Counted from the first letter of the stretch, positions 8,527 through 17,817 are shown. The stretch is 64,000 nucleotides of DNA from an uncultured Desulfobacter sp. (GCF_963664415.1 NZ_OY761440.1:1853501-1917500), one strand, 5' to 3'. Numbers and translations: made by a program. Notes: generated by a model from the sequence alone, not told the origin.

Positions 8527-11511
8527 TTATATTTTATGAAGCCTCAGCGGTTCACGCCCATCTGCCTCCAGTTCCTGGTTGGCTTGTTCAAGCAGCGGTT
8601 TTGAGGAAATTACGGAAATACCTTTGGCTGCCTCGTCCCGGAAAAAATACCGGCCGGCCGTTTCCATAACCTTTTGCTTATCCATACCCAGCAGGGCATC
8701 TTTGAACCCTTTTCGGATTTCATCGGACAATTTGGTGATCCTGCGATAAAACGCCTTCATGGCCGAAGGTGCCGGTGTTTCAGGCTTATCAATTTCCGAA
8801 CAGACCTGAAGGATGGCTTCCTTTACGTCTGTTTGGGTGAACTGTCCCTGGGTGATAAAATCACAGGCATTTGCGTAAACATCCAGGGTTCGTTTGATAT
8901 GGGGATCACGATAGGAACCAAATGAAAAAATACCTTCTTCCATGTTATACATCGCAAATCCGCCGTATGCCCCGCCTTTTTCCCTGATTTCCCGGTGCAG
9001 AAACAAGGAACGCAAAAGTTTTGCGATAATGGACAAGGCCGGAGCATCTTCATGTGAAATGCGCACCGCTTTAAAGGATTGACCGACAAACGAGACGGCC
9101 GTATTGGTCATCCAGCCGTCATAGGGCCGCAGGGTCTCCGTTTTTATCTGCGGCGTATGAAATGCCTGGCTGCTGCTGTTCGGCAGATTATCATAAATTT
9201 TTGAAATGTGCTTATCCGCCTGGACCATGGAGGAAACAGAACCGATAACAGCAGGTTTAAAATTATTTTTCCTCATGACGGCATCAGCCATGGCAGATAG
9301 GTCTTTCTCCAGTTCGGCCAGGGCCTGGGCACCTGTTTTTTCATCATTTACCCTGGCGGTAAGCTCTTTAATCAAGGCGTACTGAGCAATGCCATGCCAC
9401 AGTTCATTGATCCCGGCCGCTGTTGACAGGTGTCGTGCAGACAGGGTTATGGCATATCTGTGTCCCGACCCGACAATGGAAGCTTCGAGACCTGCCTGAT
9501 ATTGTAAAATCAGGCTTTTGAGACGGTCGTGGTCTTTGAAGCTACAGGCATTTATATATTCATCCACCATATCAAAAAGATGGTCAATATTCCGGTCCAG
9601 GGCTTTTCCCTGCAACGCTATAAAAGAGTGGCCTTTGCCCTCATGGTCAAAATGGGTGCCGGAAAAAGGAGAGATGGAAATCCCGCCCGTATAAAGATCC
9701 ATCCGTTCGGCCATCTGCACATATGAAGAATTTGCTGTGCCGGCATTGGTAAAAGCCCGGGCGAAAAACGGTACCATGGGAAAAAGATCCGGCGCAATAT
9801 TTCCGGCACCTGCCGGACAGGTAAAGTAAAGGATACCCGATGTTGGCTTGTCAAAGGCCGTGGCGCAAGAGATGTCCTTGATGACGTCGGGATGAATGAT
9901 TTCAATGTCAGGGGGTACGTCTTCAAGCGCTAAGGTCGGCAGAACATCCAGATTTTCTTCTGCATCCTGAAGTACTTTCAGAGCTGCCGCATCTTCGTTA
10001 ATCTGTGCAAGTTCTGCGTCATTCAAGGATTTTTGCAATTTTTGAAGCTCTTGACGGACATTTTCTGCCTGGCGGGCTTCAATACCTTCATCCGGGGCAA
10101 GGGTAAACAGCAATCTGTGCGGATTATCCAAAAAATATTGGCGTATCCGGCCTTCCAGAAAAGGACCCTTGGCCAGTTCTTCCTGAAGTTTTTTCAAATC
10201 ATGGTCGATGTTGATGGCACTTACAGGATCACCGTTATGAATCATGATTGAAGCAACACCCATGATCAGTTTAATACCATATGGATATGGTGTGTTGGTA
10301 ATCTCCTTACGGGAAAACTCGATCTGATGAATGGCAGAATCAATTAAATTTTTGTCAATACCTTTGGTAACAAGGGCCTCAAGGGTGCTGTTAATAATTT
10401 TCTCCACTTCGGGGACTGCAGATGCCTCGATATCTTTCAACCCGCAGACAAACATGGTGTCCCGGTTATCTGCATCAAACCCTGTGCCGTCACACAGGGC
10501 AGAACCCAAACCACTGTCAATGAGTGCTTTTCTCAAGGGCGAGGCTGAATTCCCAAGGAGAATCTGTTCAAGCACCGCCATAACCATCACCTCAAAATGA
10601 TCTGCAATATCAGGTGTCAACCAGGCCACACAGCCCTGGTATTTTGCGGCTATCTTATCGGTGTCTGAATAGGCATATGCCTGGGTCATGGTTTTAGGGG
10701 CCTGCCACCGGGGCTGGGAAGGCACCCGGGTATCCATTTCAAGGAAATCAAACCTGGAAAGAACCTTTTTTTCAATAAACGTTAAACTCTCTTCCAGGGG
10801 TAAATCCCCATAGGTATAAAAATAACTGTTGGACGGATGGTAATACGTTGCGTGAAACGCCTTAAGCCCCTCATAGGTGAGTTTCGGAATGTCTGCGGGT
10901 TCGCCGCCTGAGTTATTGGCATAGGTGGTATCCGGGTAAAGGCCTTTAAGCAGGGCCCGGGACATGACCTGAGCGGGTGAGGACATGGCACCTTTCATTT
11001 CATTGTAAACAACCCCTTTATAAACCAGTTCCGGTTCCCCGTTTTCTCCTGGTTCCAATTCAAGGCGATGGCCTTCCTGTTTAAAACTTAAATAATCAAT
11101 ATCCGGAAAAAACGCGGCATCCAGATAAACATCCATCAGGTTGAAATAATCTTTTTTATTCTGGGTGGAAAAGGGGTACATGGTCCAGTCTGATGCGGTG
11201 AATGCATTCATAAAGGTGGACAGGCTTCGTTTGAGCATGGAAAAAAAAGGATCCCGGACCTTGTATTTTTCGGACCCGCACAACACGGTATGCTCAAGAA
11301 TATGGGCAACCCCTGTGGAATCCGTTGGCACGGTTCTGAAAAATACCCCAAAGGTGTTTTCCTTATCCTCATTGGCAATGTGGATGTGGACAGCTTTTGT
11401 TTTTTCGTGGACCAGTTGGATGAAATGAGCGTTAATTGCAGGCAGGGGGGATACCTGTTTAATTCTATAGCCACCAATGGCCTGCCCGGGTGTAAATGCA
11501 GTCTGATTCAT
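8527..11511 (-). CDS. M16C zinc metallopeptidase (presequence-protease type)
   Basis: The product is about 994 residues, the full length for the PreP/falcilysin class. The inverted zinc motif HxxEH is HILEH at residues 70-74, followed by the conserved stretch with RDPFFSML and the downstream glutamate region. The C-terminal half repeats the M16 fold, and the substrate arginine/tyrosine-type segment RGGAYG-like is seen as KGGAYGGFAMY. It should degrade short peptides and unfolded targeting-type peptides in the cytosol. ATG at 11511 is preferred over the longer frame because TTGACAGGAAAATAT gives it an AGGA ribosome binding site. It is monocistronic, convergent with the ATPase gene to the left. 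Confidence 0.93.
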   Translation of the reverse strand: MNQTAFTPGQAIGGYRIKQVSPLPAINAHFIQLVHEKTKAVHIHIANEDKENTFGVFFRTVPTDSTGVAHILEHTVLCGSEKYKVRDPFFSMLKRSLSTFMNAFTASDWTMYPFSTQNKKDYFNLMDVYLDAAFFPDIDYLSFKQEGHRLELEPGENGEPELVYKGVVYNEMKGAMSSPAQVMSRALLKGLYPDTTYANNSGGEPADIPKLTYEGLKAFHATYYHPSNSYFYTYGDLPLEESLTFIEKKVLSRFDFLEMDTRVPSQPRWQAPKTMTQAYAYSDTDKIAAKYQGCVAWLTPDIADHFEVMVMAVLEQILLGNSASPLRKALIDSGLGSALCDGTGFDADNRDTMFVCGLKDIEASAVPEVEKIINSTLEALVTKGIDKNLIDSAIHQIEFSRKEITNTPYPYGIKLIMGVASIMIHNGDPVSAINIDHDLKKLQEELAKGPFLEGRIRQYFLDNPHRLLFTLAPDEGIEARQAENVRQELQKLQKSLNDAELAQINEDAAALKVLQDAEENLDVLPTLALEDVPPDIEIIHPDVIKDISCATAFDKPTSGILYFTCPAGAGNIAPDLFPMVPFFARAFTNAGTANSSYVQMAERMDLYTGGISISPFSGTHFDHEGKGHSFIALQGKALDRNIDHLFDMVDEYINACSFKDHDRLKSLILQYQAGLEASIVGSGHRYAITLSARHLSTAAGINELWHGIAQYALIKELTARVNDEKTGAQALAELEKDLSAMADAVMRKNNFKPAVIGSVSSMVQADKHISKIYDNLPNSSSQAFHTPQIKTETLRPYDGWMTNTAVSFVGQSFKAVRISHEDAPALSIIAKLLRSLFLHREIREKGGAYGGFAMYNMEEGIFSFGSYRDPHIKRTLDVYANACDFITQGQFTQTDVKEAILQVCSEIDKPETPAPSAMKAFYRRITKLSDEIRKGFKDALLGMDKQKVMETAGRYFFRDEAAKGISVISSKPLLEQANQELEADGREPLRLHKI

Positions 11512-11614
11512 ATATTTTCCTGTCAAAGGTTTCCCTAAACCCTTTTAGGCCCATGGTCAAAATTAACTCTGCCACAAATACACCTGCATTTTAAATTACC
11601 TTCAAGGCGCACCA

Positions 11615-11713
11615 ATGAATGAACTCAAAATTATTCCTGATATTCTTTGGCGTAACGTCGAGGATGGTTTAAAAGACAAGCATATGGACGATTTTTTCGA
11701 CCATAGACCTTAG
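11615..11713 (+). CDS. Small ORF, 32 residues, unrecognised
   Basis: ATG at 11615 opens a 32-residue frame (starts MNELKIIPDILW, ends FDHRP). There is no good ribosome binding site and no family is recognised. It lies in the 280-bp gap between the divergent peptidase start and the convergent winged-helix gene. It may be a remnant of a larger gene or chance. Confidence 0.2.
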   Translation: MNELKIIPDILWRNVEDGLKDKHMDDFFDHRP

Positions 11714-11792
11714 GGCATGGGGTTTGTTTCGCATATTTTATGGTTTACGAATTCGAGTTATCCCGGGCTCAATAATAAAGCCTTTCAGGAAG

Positions 11793-12152
11793 TTAAATCC
11801 TTTTATAAATTCCCCGGTTGACCCGTTGGATCTTTTTTATTTTATCCAGCCGGAAAATTATATTTCTCAATTTTTTATCATCAAAACCTGTGGCTGCCTT
11901 AATGGTCTTAAAATTAGTGCCTTCAGGATGGTTGCCGATGATACTCAGCACAATTGAAGATGCACTCTTTTTTCTTGGCGTCCGACTTTTGTTTCTCTGT
12001 CTGCTCGACGGATGATTCTGGTAAATCAATTGTTCTAGCTTGTCAAGCCTTTTGTGGATATTAGCAATATCCTCTTTAGTTGGAATATCCAGACGATGGA
12101 GAAGCATTTTAATGAAGTTCTCCCAATTGTTGCTAAATTCTGTAGGTTCCAT
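11793..12152 (-). CDS. Coiled-coil plus winged-helix protein
   Basis: A 119-residue protein with two parts. Residues 1-48 form an amphipathic coiled coil (WENFIKMLLHRLDIPTKED, then HKRLDKLEQLI) that resembles the helical segment of polyhydroxyalkanoate-associated PhaE/phasin-like proteins. A basic linker (RQRNKSRTPRKKS) follows. Residues 65-119 look like a winged helix (IVLSIIGNHPEGTNFKTIKAATGFDDKKLRNIIFRL) ending in a wing-like VNRGIYKRI. It may be a small DNA-binding regulator that multimerises or binds granules. The start has AGAAGG eight bases upstream. It is a single gene; function is inferred from structure only. Confidence 0.65.
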   Translation of the reverse strand: MEPTEFSNNWENFIKMLLHRLDIPTKEDIANIHKRLDKLEQLIYQNHPSSRQRNKSRTPRKKSASSIVLSIIGNHPEGTNFKTIKAATGFDDKKLRNIIFRLDKIKKIQRVNRGIYKRI

Positions 12153-12668
12153 ATCTAATCCTTCTTAAAACTTAGGTTTTACCTTGTCTTAAACCCTAAA
12201 TTAAGACCTGTAAATCCTGTTTAACACATATATAGTGCCCAACCAAAACCGTAAATCTTAATCCTCGAAATACACCATATATTTCTCCGGTTAAAACCTA
12301 CGCTCGTCTTGTATTCCACAAGAATCCCTGGTTTGCGTTCAACCACTATTTATAAATTTTAGTCGTAGTAATTTTCTTTAAGGTGTGGATTTGCGCTTCA
12401 ACCCACTTTTCATGTGGTATATCTAAAAATTACTTCTTAAATATACCAAAGTCAAGTAGGCCAGATCTAAATAAGTAAAAAAAATATCTGAAAAAAAGGT
12501 GTTAAATTTTATGGAAATTAATAAAAATCTATGATTTACTGTTACTCACCTTGAATGTTTCAAAGGAAAACCATTACTGTCAATCATTTATTCTTTTTCC
12601 AAAGCAAAATATATGACATATGACGTTCTGGAGATAAACAGCCAAAAAAACGGAGAGCAACAAGCGCA
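12153..12668. other. 516-bp gene-free stretch before ksgA
   Basis: Holds the dispersed repeat at 12232-12348. After it comes about 300 bp of AT-rich DNA with no credible ORF, tRNA or strong terminator. The promoter for the ksgA operon should lie in the right half, but no consensus pair stands out. Confidence 0.5.
12232..12348. repeat. 110-bp dispersed palindromic repeat, copy B
   Basis: Bounded by TAGTG and CACTA as terminal inverted bases. Read on the minus strand it shares the order GAACG-AAACC-GG, GA-TACAAG-CG-GCG and GTATTTCGAGGATTAA with the copy at 4290. The middle forms an imperfect palindrome. Non-coding and AT-rich. Confidence 0.65.
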
Positions 12669-13517
12669 ATGACGCATCCTGGAGAATTATTAAAGAAAAA
12701 CGGAGTATACGCTGGAAAAGAGTTGGGGCAAAACTTTTTGTCAAACCCGGCGACAGCCCAAATGATTGTGGATAGAACCGGAGTTGATAAAGAAACCACC
12801 GTGCTTGAAATAGGTCCGGGATTGGGTGCCATCACCCTGCCTTTGGCAAGGGCCTGCAAGAAGGTTGTGGCCATTGAAAAAGACCGCCGCATCATTCCGG
12901 TGCTCGAAAAAGAATTGGTTGATGAGGGAATAGACAATGTTACAATAATCAATCAGAACGTTTTAAAGACCGATATAAAGGAAATTGCCGGAACAGAAAA
13001 ACTTGTGGTGGTCGGTAACCTTCCATACAATATTTCTTCCCAAATTCTTTTTCGACTGATTACAATCCGGCAGGTTGTAACACATGCATTTTTGATGTTT
13101 CAAAAGGAACTTGCCCAACGCCTTCTTTCATCTGCCGGTACCAAAGATTATTCAAGGCTTTCTGCGGTGGTTCAATATGCTTCTAAAATCAGCCGGGTTG
13201 CAGATATCCGGCCCAATAATTTTTTTCCCAGGCCGGATGTGGATTCCACGGTCCTTCGATTTGATTTCTTTAAAACCAAAGGTATGGAAGAAGAGGATGA
13301 GATATTGCTGTTCGGTGTAATTAAGGCAGCATTTTCCAAACGAAGAAAGACCCTTCACAATGCCATGTCCGGCGGAGAACTGGGCTTAACAAAAAAAATC
13401 GTGGGGATTGCCCTTGAAAACGCCGGCATTGATCCCTCACGGCGGGCTGAAACCTTAGATGTACAGGAGTTTATAAGCCTGTCAAAATCAGTGGGAAAGG
13501 TTCGCCATAAATCATGA
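12669..13517 (+). CDS. rsmA: 16S rRNA adenine dimethyltransferase
   Basis: The 282-residue product is the usual KsgA/RsmA length. It dimethylates the two adjacent adenines in the 3' terminal helix of 16S rRNA during small-subunit maturation. Visible motifs are LGQNFLSN near residue 21, the SAM-binding EIGPGLGAIT at about 45-54, the acidic VAIEKD turn, and the catalytic NLPYNIS at about 118-124. FFPRPDVDS and the C-terminal small domain with FSKRRKTL follow. The start has GGAGAG upstream. The stop overlaps the next start by four bases (ATGA), so the HD-GYP-like protein is translationally coupled. Confidence 0.96.
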   Translation: MTHPGELLKKNGVYAGKELGQNFLSNPATAQMIVDRTGVDKETTVLEIGPGLGAITLPLARACKKVVAIEKDRRIIPVLEKELVDEGIDNVTIINQNVLKTDIKEIAGTEKLVVVGNLPYNISSQILFRLITIRQVVTHAFLMFQKELAQRLLSSAGTKDYSRLSAVVQYASKISRVADIRPNNFFPRPDVDSTVLRFDFFKTKGMEEEDEILLFGVIKAAFSKRRKTLHNAMSGGELGLTKKIVGIALENAGIDPSRRAETLDVQEFISLSKSVGKVRHKS

Positions 13518-14923
13518 TTGAATCAAGAATTTCCATAGATAAGCTGATCGAGATTGTCCGCCAAGGCGGACGGGTTAAAACCGGAGTGGACGTCTATGAC
13601 AGAAACGGTACGCTGCTTTTAGCCAAAGATGTAATGGTAGATAAGACAAAGCCGCTGAAAATTGTTCGGAACAACGGTCTTCGGCATGTGCCGGTGGCAA
13701 GCAATGGAGGTGTATTTGACGCATCCGGTAATAAAATAGACATGGGATCTACCGGTATGCCCGACCCCTTGCCTGCTTCATTTTTTGATACGGAACCTGT
13801 CAAAACCCAAAACGTTACCGAACGGCTTAAAGAAATCCTTGAACTGCGCAGGCTTGCTGAATCCATAAGTGTCAAAGCCCAGGCCATCATCAAAAATGCT
13901 GTGAACCAGATCCGTCAAACACAGGGAGAGTTTGATGTGGATGCCGTATCAGAACAGGCATCGGAACTTGCATCATTTGCCGAACAGAATCACCACCCCT
14001 TTGCATATGCGCCAAGGGAGTGGTTTTTTTATGATGACTATTTTTACAATCATGCCACCAATGTCTGCGCTTTGGGCTCCCAGGTATTGCACCGGTTTAA
14101 TAACGCCTTTTCCAAAATAATGGAAAAATCACTTTGGTCATCGCCGGCACTCGCGGGTAATAAATCTTCCGGAATGTTTTCCTATTACTACCCCGAAGAA
14201 ATAGATGAGATGACCTTTGGCTTGTTCATCTATGATCTGGGAAAATCCATGGTGCCGGAAGATATTTTAAACAAGACATCAACCCTGAACAAAAATGAAA
14301 TTAATCTGCTGCGCCGGCACGCCAATGATTTTGGATTTACTGTAATTGAAAAGAACCATCTGGGCAGTACTGTGCTCAGTAACATGATCCGGTATCATCA
14401 TGGACCACTTTATGAGGGAGAACCCGGATGTTATCCTGTAGGATTAGAGTACAGGATGATGCCGCCCTATGTCAAAATATGCAAACTGATGGACATCTAT
14501 GACGCCATGATTTCCAAACGCAGTTACCAGGATGCTGTTAACCAGGTTGCTGCCGTCACCGGCCTGTTCCGCAATTATGTGCACAAAGATCCCATCCTGC
14601 AATTTATTCTCCATGCGTTTGTGAAAACCGTAGGGCTCTATCCGCCGGGCAGTATTGTTTTTCTCAAAAGCGGACAATTGGCATATGTTCTTGAAAACGA
14701 GGGTCCTCTAGTTCTTCCTTTTACGGACAAAAACCAGGTTCCGTTAAAATCCAAACCGGATCCTTTTAACGCCGGCAAACAGACCGGAATTCTTGCCATT
14801 GACAGTGACAGAAGTGTCAGGCAGCCCAAAAAGATATGGGACTGTCTGCCTGCATTTATCAGAGAAATAGCCCTGCCCAAGGATCAGGTAGCCGCAGCCG
14901 TCGCAGCGATTTCAACAATATAA
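13514..14923 (+). CDS. Degenerate HD-GYP domain protein
   Basis: A 469-residue protein. The N-terminal 60-70 residues (IDKLIEIVRQGGRVKTGVDVYDRNGTLLLAKDV) are a DUF3391-like lead-in often found before HD-GYP domains. The HD-GYP part spans about 170-390. The metal-binding HD of the HDIGK motif reads YDLGK (FIYDLGKSMVPEDIL), and the GYP signature reads GCYPVG after RYHHGPLYEGEP. IYDAMISKRSY, the conserved second-helix motif, is intact. A protein with these changes may bind c-di-GMP or act as a scaffold without hydrolysing it. It is coupled to ksgA and ends six bases before the convergent prs gene. Confidence 0.8.
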   Translation: MIESRISIDKLIEIVRQGGRVKTGVDVYDRNGTLLLAKDVMVDKTKPLKIVRNNGLRHVPVASNGGVFDASGNKIDMGSTGMPDPLPASFFDTEPVKTQNVTERLKEILELRRLAESISVKAQAIIKNAVNQIRQTQGEFDVDAVSEQASELASFAEQNHHPFAYAPREWFFYDDYFYNHATNVCALGSQVLHRFNNAFSKIMEKSLWSSPALAGNKSSGMFSYYYPEEIDEMTFGLFIYDLGKSMVPEDILNKTSTLNKNEINLLRRHANDFGFTVIEKNHLGSTVLSNMIRYHHGPLYEGEPGCYPVGLEYRMMPPYVKICKLMDIYDAMISKRSYQDAVNQVAAVTGLFRNYVHKDPILQFILHAFVKTVGLYPPGSIVFLKSGQLAYVLENEGPLVLPFTDKNQVPLKSKPDPFNAGKQTGILAIDSDRSVRQPKKIWDCLPAFIREIALPKDQVAAAVAAISTI

Positions 14924-14929
14924 AATAAA

Positions 14930-15874
14930 CTACGGCTTAAAAAGCGCTGAAACACTTTCTCCTGTATGGATGTGCTTAATAGCACGGGCAAACAGCGGCG
15001 CTACGGACAAGGATTTAAGCTGGGAAAACTGTTTTTCGACAGGAACATGTACCGTATTTGCAACTACGATTCGGGAGACAACGGTTTCACTTAAATTTTT
15101 TACCGCCTGCCCGCAAAGTACCGGATGGGTCGCGCCAACATAAATATTATCAGCACCTGCACGTTTCAAGGTATCAACGGTGCTCACCAGGGTTCCCCCA
15201 GTCGATATTTCATCGTCAAAAACAATGGCATCCAAACCCTCTACATGTCCCACGACCAGCCCTTGTTGAACATTGGAATCGCTGAGCCGACGTTTGTCAA
15301 TAATGGCAAGGGAAGTATCCAGACGATTGGCAAACCGACCGGCTCTTTTAGCTCCGCCGGCATCCGTGGCCACCACCACCACCTTTGACAGATCCAGAAG
15401 TCCTGCAAAATAATCACAGATTGTGGGCATAAATGTTAAATGATCAACGGGAATGCTGAAGAATCCATGCACGGCATCGGCATGCAGATCCATGGTCAGT
15501 ACCCGGTCAGCACCGGCAGTTTTTAAAAGATCCGCAACCAGGCGCGCAGCAATGGAAATTCTTGGTGCATCCTTTTTATCGGATCGGGCATATGAATAGT
15601 AGGGGATGACAGCAGTAATTCGTTTGGCAGATGCGCTGCGCAGGGCATCTATGGTAATCATCAGTTCCATGAGATGATCACTGACAGGCGTAGTTAAAGA
15701 TTGAACCACAAATACATCTTTTTCCCTGACACTTTCTTTAATCTGAACAAACAAATTGTCATTTGAAAACCGGGAGGTTTCCATAGGACTTAAGGCAATT
15801 CCGATATGTTCACAAATTTCCATTGCCAGATCCGGATTAGATCCACCTGAAAATATTTTTAACTTGTCTGTCAT
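14930..15874 (-). CDS. prs: Ribose-phosphate pyrophosphokinase
   Basis: The 314 residues match PRPP synthetase length. It makes PRPP from ribose-5-phosphate and ATP for nucleotide, histidine and tryptophan synthesis. Features are the N-terminal FSGGSNPDLAMEIC, the flexible-loop region YYSYARSDKKDAPRIS, MDLHADAVHGFFSIPVDHL, the VVVATDAGGAKRAGRFA strand, and the PRPP-binding loop VFDDEISTGGTL. It is a single minus-strand gene, tail to tail with the HD-GYP-like protein, with only six bases between stops and no separate terminator. The 100 bp upstream of the start are AT-rich promoter-like sequence. Confidence 0.95.
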   Translation of the reverse strand: MTDKLKIFSGGSNPDLAMEICEHIGIALSPMETSRFSNDNLFVQIKESVREKDVFVVQSLTTPVSDHLMELMITIDALRSASAKRITAVIPYYSYARSDKKDAPRISIAARLVADLLKTAGADRVLTMDLHADAVHGFFSIPVDHLTFMPTICDYFAGLLDLSKVVVVATDAGGAKRAGRFANRLDTSLAIIDKRRLSDSNVQQGLVVGHVEGLDAIVFDDEISTGGTLVSTVDTLKRAGADNIYVGATHPVLCGQAVKNLSETVVSRIVVANTVHVPVEKQFSQLKSLSVAPLFARAIKHIHTGESVSALFKP

Positions 15875-15984
15875 TTTAATTTTCCTGAAGGGAGTTTTAA
15901 TTCGCGTCTTTTTAATATCAGTTTACCGACCAAGAAACAAGAGACTCAAGATAAGATTCAAGCGTATGTATTTTATTACAAAGT

Positions 15985-16285
15985 GGATAGATTAAATATT
16001 AATTAAAAAAACAATAGTAACAATAAACAAGATTTAAATGTTTATAACCATCATAATACTTTAATATCATGTAGTATTTTTTTATCTTTTTTGTTTAGAA
16101 TTTTGAATAAAAAAAATTTAAAAATACAAGATATTGAAAGCCAGTTTTTTAAGGGTACATAAGACAGGTCTTTTGAACAATTTTTTATCAAAATTGGATA
16201 TCATCTCTGATCCCTTTTAAATTCGATATGTTCCAGTCATATAACAATTTTTTTTAATAAGTTCTAAAATAGAGTGTCAATAACG
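15985..16285 (-). pseudogene. Decayed copy of the tail of the RdgC-like gene pair
   Basis: This stretch aligns base by base with 17663-17970, covering the last part of the gene at 17868-18401 plus its downstream terminator and AT-rich flank. Translated on the minus strand it still reads VIDTLF, then a stop, then NLLKKI, matching VIDTLFLKFIEKR of the intact gene, but with several stops and indels. The terminator hairpin is also decayed (AAAGCCAG ... GACAGGTCTT). It marks an old segmental duplication. The rest of 15875-16498 holds only the hairpin at 16291. Confidence 0.75.
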
Positions 16286-16290
16286 GCCAT

Positions 16291-16334
16291 GGGTTGGACT
16301 GTTTTATCAGTGGTTCTCATCAAACAGTCCACCC
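16291..16334. repeat. Strong hairpin of unknown role
   Basis: GGGTTGGACTGTTT and AAACAGTCCACCC pair over 13 positions with one bulge, around a 17-base loop. It directly abuts TAACGGCCATG, a block also seen at the edge of two REP-like copies (32655, 48731). It may be a terminator or part of a mobile repeat. Confidence 0.45.
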
Positions 16335-16498
16335 TGTTTGTCATGTCAACGGCATCGTATGGGGATATACGAACGCATTAAGATTTTTACTGCCCTGATG
16401 CAATAAGGCCCGGGTAAAAGATTCAAGTAAAGGCGATGTTAAATTCCAGCAATGCCAGAAGAGCCGGACATCTATTGTCAGACCGGCAATCAGAGGAA

Positions 16499-16852
16499 TT
16501 AAAATGCTTTTTTCCATAAGGTAACCGCTTTAGGAAACCATGTGGCCAGACTGTCGGCATTGACCCCCACGGACAGGGTTACAGGTTTAGTATCCCGTCC
16601 AAAGGCTGTCCGGTTTGCTAAATCCTCTTCCAGATGCCTGACCTGTAAATAATGGGCAAGGAACCATTTCCCGGCATCTGTGACCGCAGGGGGCACAGAA
16701 CGGGTCAGCGATATCTGTCCGGCCTGCTCTTCAAGTTGTCTGACCCGCTGGGACACAGCAGACTGGGTCAGGCACAGCCGGGCTGCCGCTTTTTCAAACC
16801 GACCTTGCCGGACAACTTCAGACATCGCCTCTATGAGCTTATAATCAAACAT
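16499..16852 (-). pseudogene. ArgP-type LysR regulator, 3'-truncated
   Basis: The 117 residues cover the LysR winged helix (LIEAMSEVVRQGRFEKAAARLCLTQSAVSQRVRQLEEQ split around residues 6-45), the linker helix, and the first strand of the effector domain (TLSVGVNADSLATWFPKA, typical of ArgP/IciA). A stop then follows at KKAF. Normal members have about 295 residues, so the effector domain is lost. It lies divergently beside an argO-like remnant, which is the normal argP-argO arrangement for lysine/arginine export control. Confidence 0.8.
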
Positions 16853-16877
16853 GAAATATTATTAGTAATAATTTTAT

Positions 16878-17622
16878 CAAAATCGGTGCTTTTGTCACGG
16901 CTAACGGCCTGGGGCGGTATAGCATTTTTATTTTTATACGGATTTCAGGCGTTCAAATCGGCTATGGGGAATAAAAGCCTTAATGCCGCAGATCAGGGCC
17001 ATATGTCCCTTAGGATGGTTATTATCCTGAAAATCGGATAAAGCGTACATTTTAAGCCAGAAACACAACCTTATTGGCGATAACCAATCGAAAGTATTGG
17101 ATTTTAAACCATATTTTTGAGGTGTGTGTAAAATTTTTATACGTACATGTTAAGGGCGGATTATGTATGGTTTTATGCAATAATCGGAAAAACTCACGTC
17201 AGTTAACAGCGTGGAAACGACCGGAAGCTGTATTTCACCCATTAAAATGGATACCATTTGCAGTGAAAACACCAGAAAGTCCTATACAAAAACGGCTTGC
17301 TGACACTGGTGTGCTTTGAAAATATGGAGCAATAGTGTACGCTTTATCCGACTTTCAGGTTATTATATCAACATTGGCCGTTACCCTTCTCAATCCCCAT
17401 TTTTACCTTGAAGCAAGCCAATTTCCCCACAGCCAGATATTTTATTTCTGGGCCGGAAGCGTTACAGCTTCCACTCTATGGTTCATTAGTCTGACTATCG
17501 GGGCAAGGGTGTTTTCACCCATATTCAAAAAACCAATATCCTGGCGAATTCTTGATGCAGTCATTGGTTTAACTTTGTGGACCATTGCATTTTCTCTGAC
17601 CCGGTATGCTATGATTTTATAA
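16878..17622 (+). pseudogene. ArgO/LysE-type amino-acid exporter, truncated and MITE-interrupted
   Basis: Two in-frame pieces remain. Bases 16878-17025 encode the middle (LTAWGGIAFLFLYGFQAF). Bases 17367-17622 encode the C-terminal half (LAVTLLNPHFYLE, SLTIGARVFSPIF, RILDAVIGLTLWTIAF) to a natural stop. Removing the MITE and one 7-bp target copy rejoins them as RMVIISTLAVTLLNP, so the gene was open when the MITE arrived. The first 60 or so residues are also missing next to the argP start, so the gene is dead by two events. ArgO exports arginine and lysine analogues. Confidence 0.82.
17026..17359 (+). mobile_element. 334-bp MITE, copy 1
   Basis: Bounded by imperfect terminal inverted repeats, CCTGAAAATCGGATAAAGCG at the left and the complement of CCTGAAAGTCGGATAAAGCG at the right. 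It is flanked by the 7-bp target duplication TTATTAT (17019-17025 and 17360-17366). A second copy of identical length lies inverted at 45141-45474. The ends differ from those of the IS at 39973 mainly by one base (CGGATAAAG against CGTATAAAG). It contains an 81-codon open frame shared by both copies but unlike any transposase, so it is non-autonomous. Confidence 0.88.
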
Positions 17623-17817
17623 TTTTTTGGATCTTTAATGATTTGACGAATCTTTTAAAAGACGAATATATTAAATATTAATTAAAAAAAATAATAGTAA
17701 TAATAACAGATGATGAAATGTTTATAAATGATTTAAGTGTTAGATTTTATTGATTGTTATCATGTTTTTTATGTTAACAATTTTGGATAAAAGCATTTTA
17801 AAAGTATTCAGGTTTGA

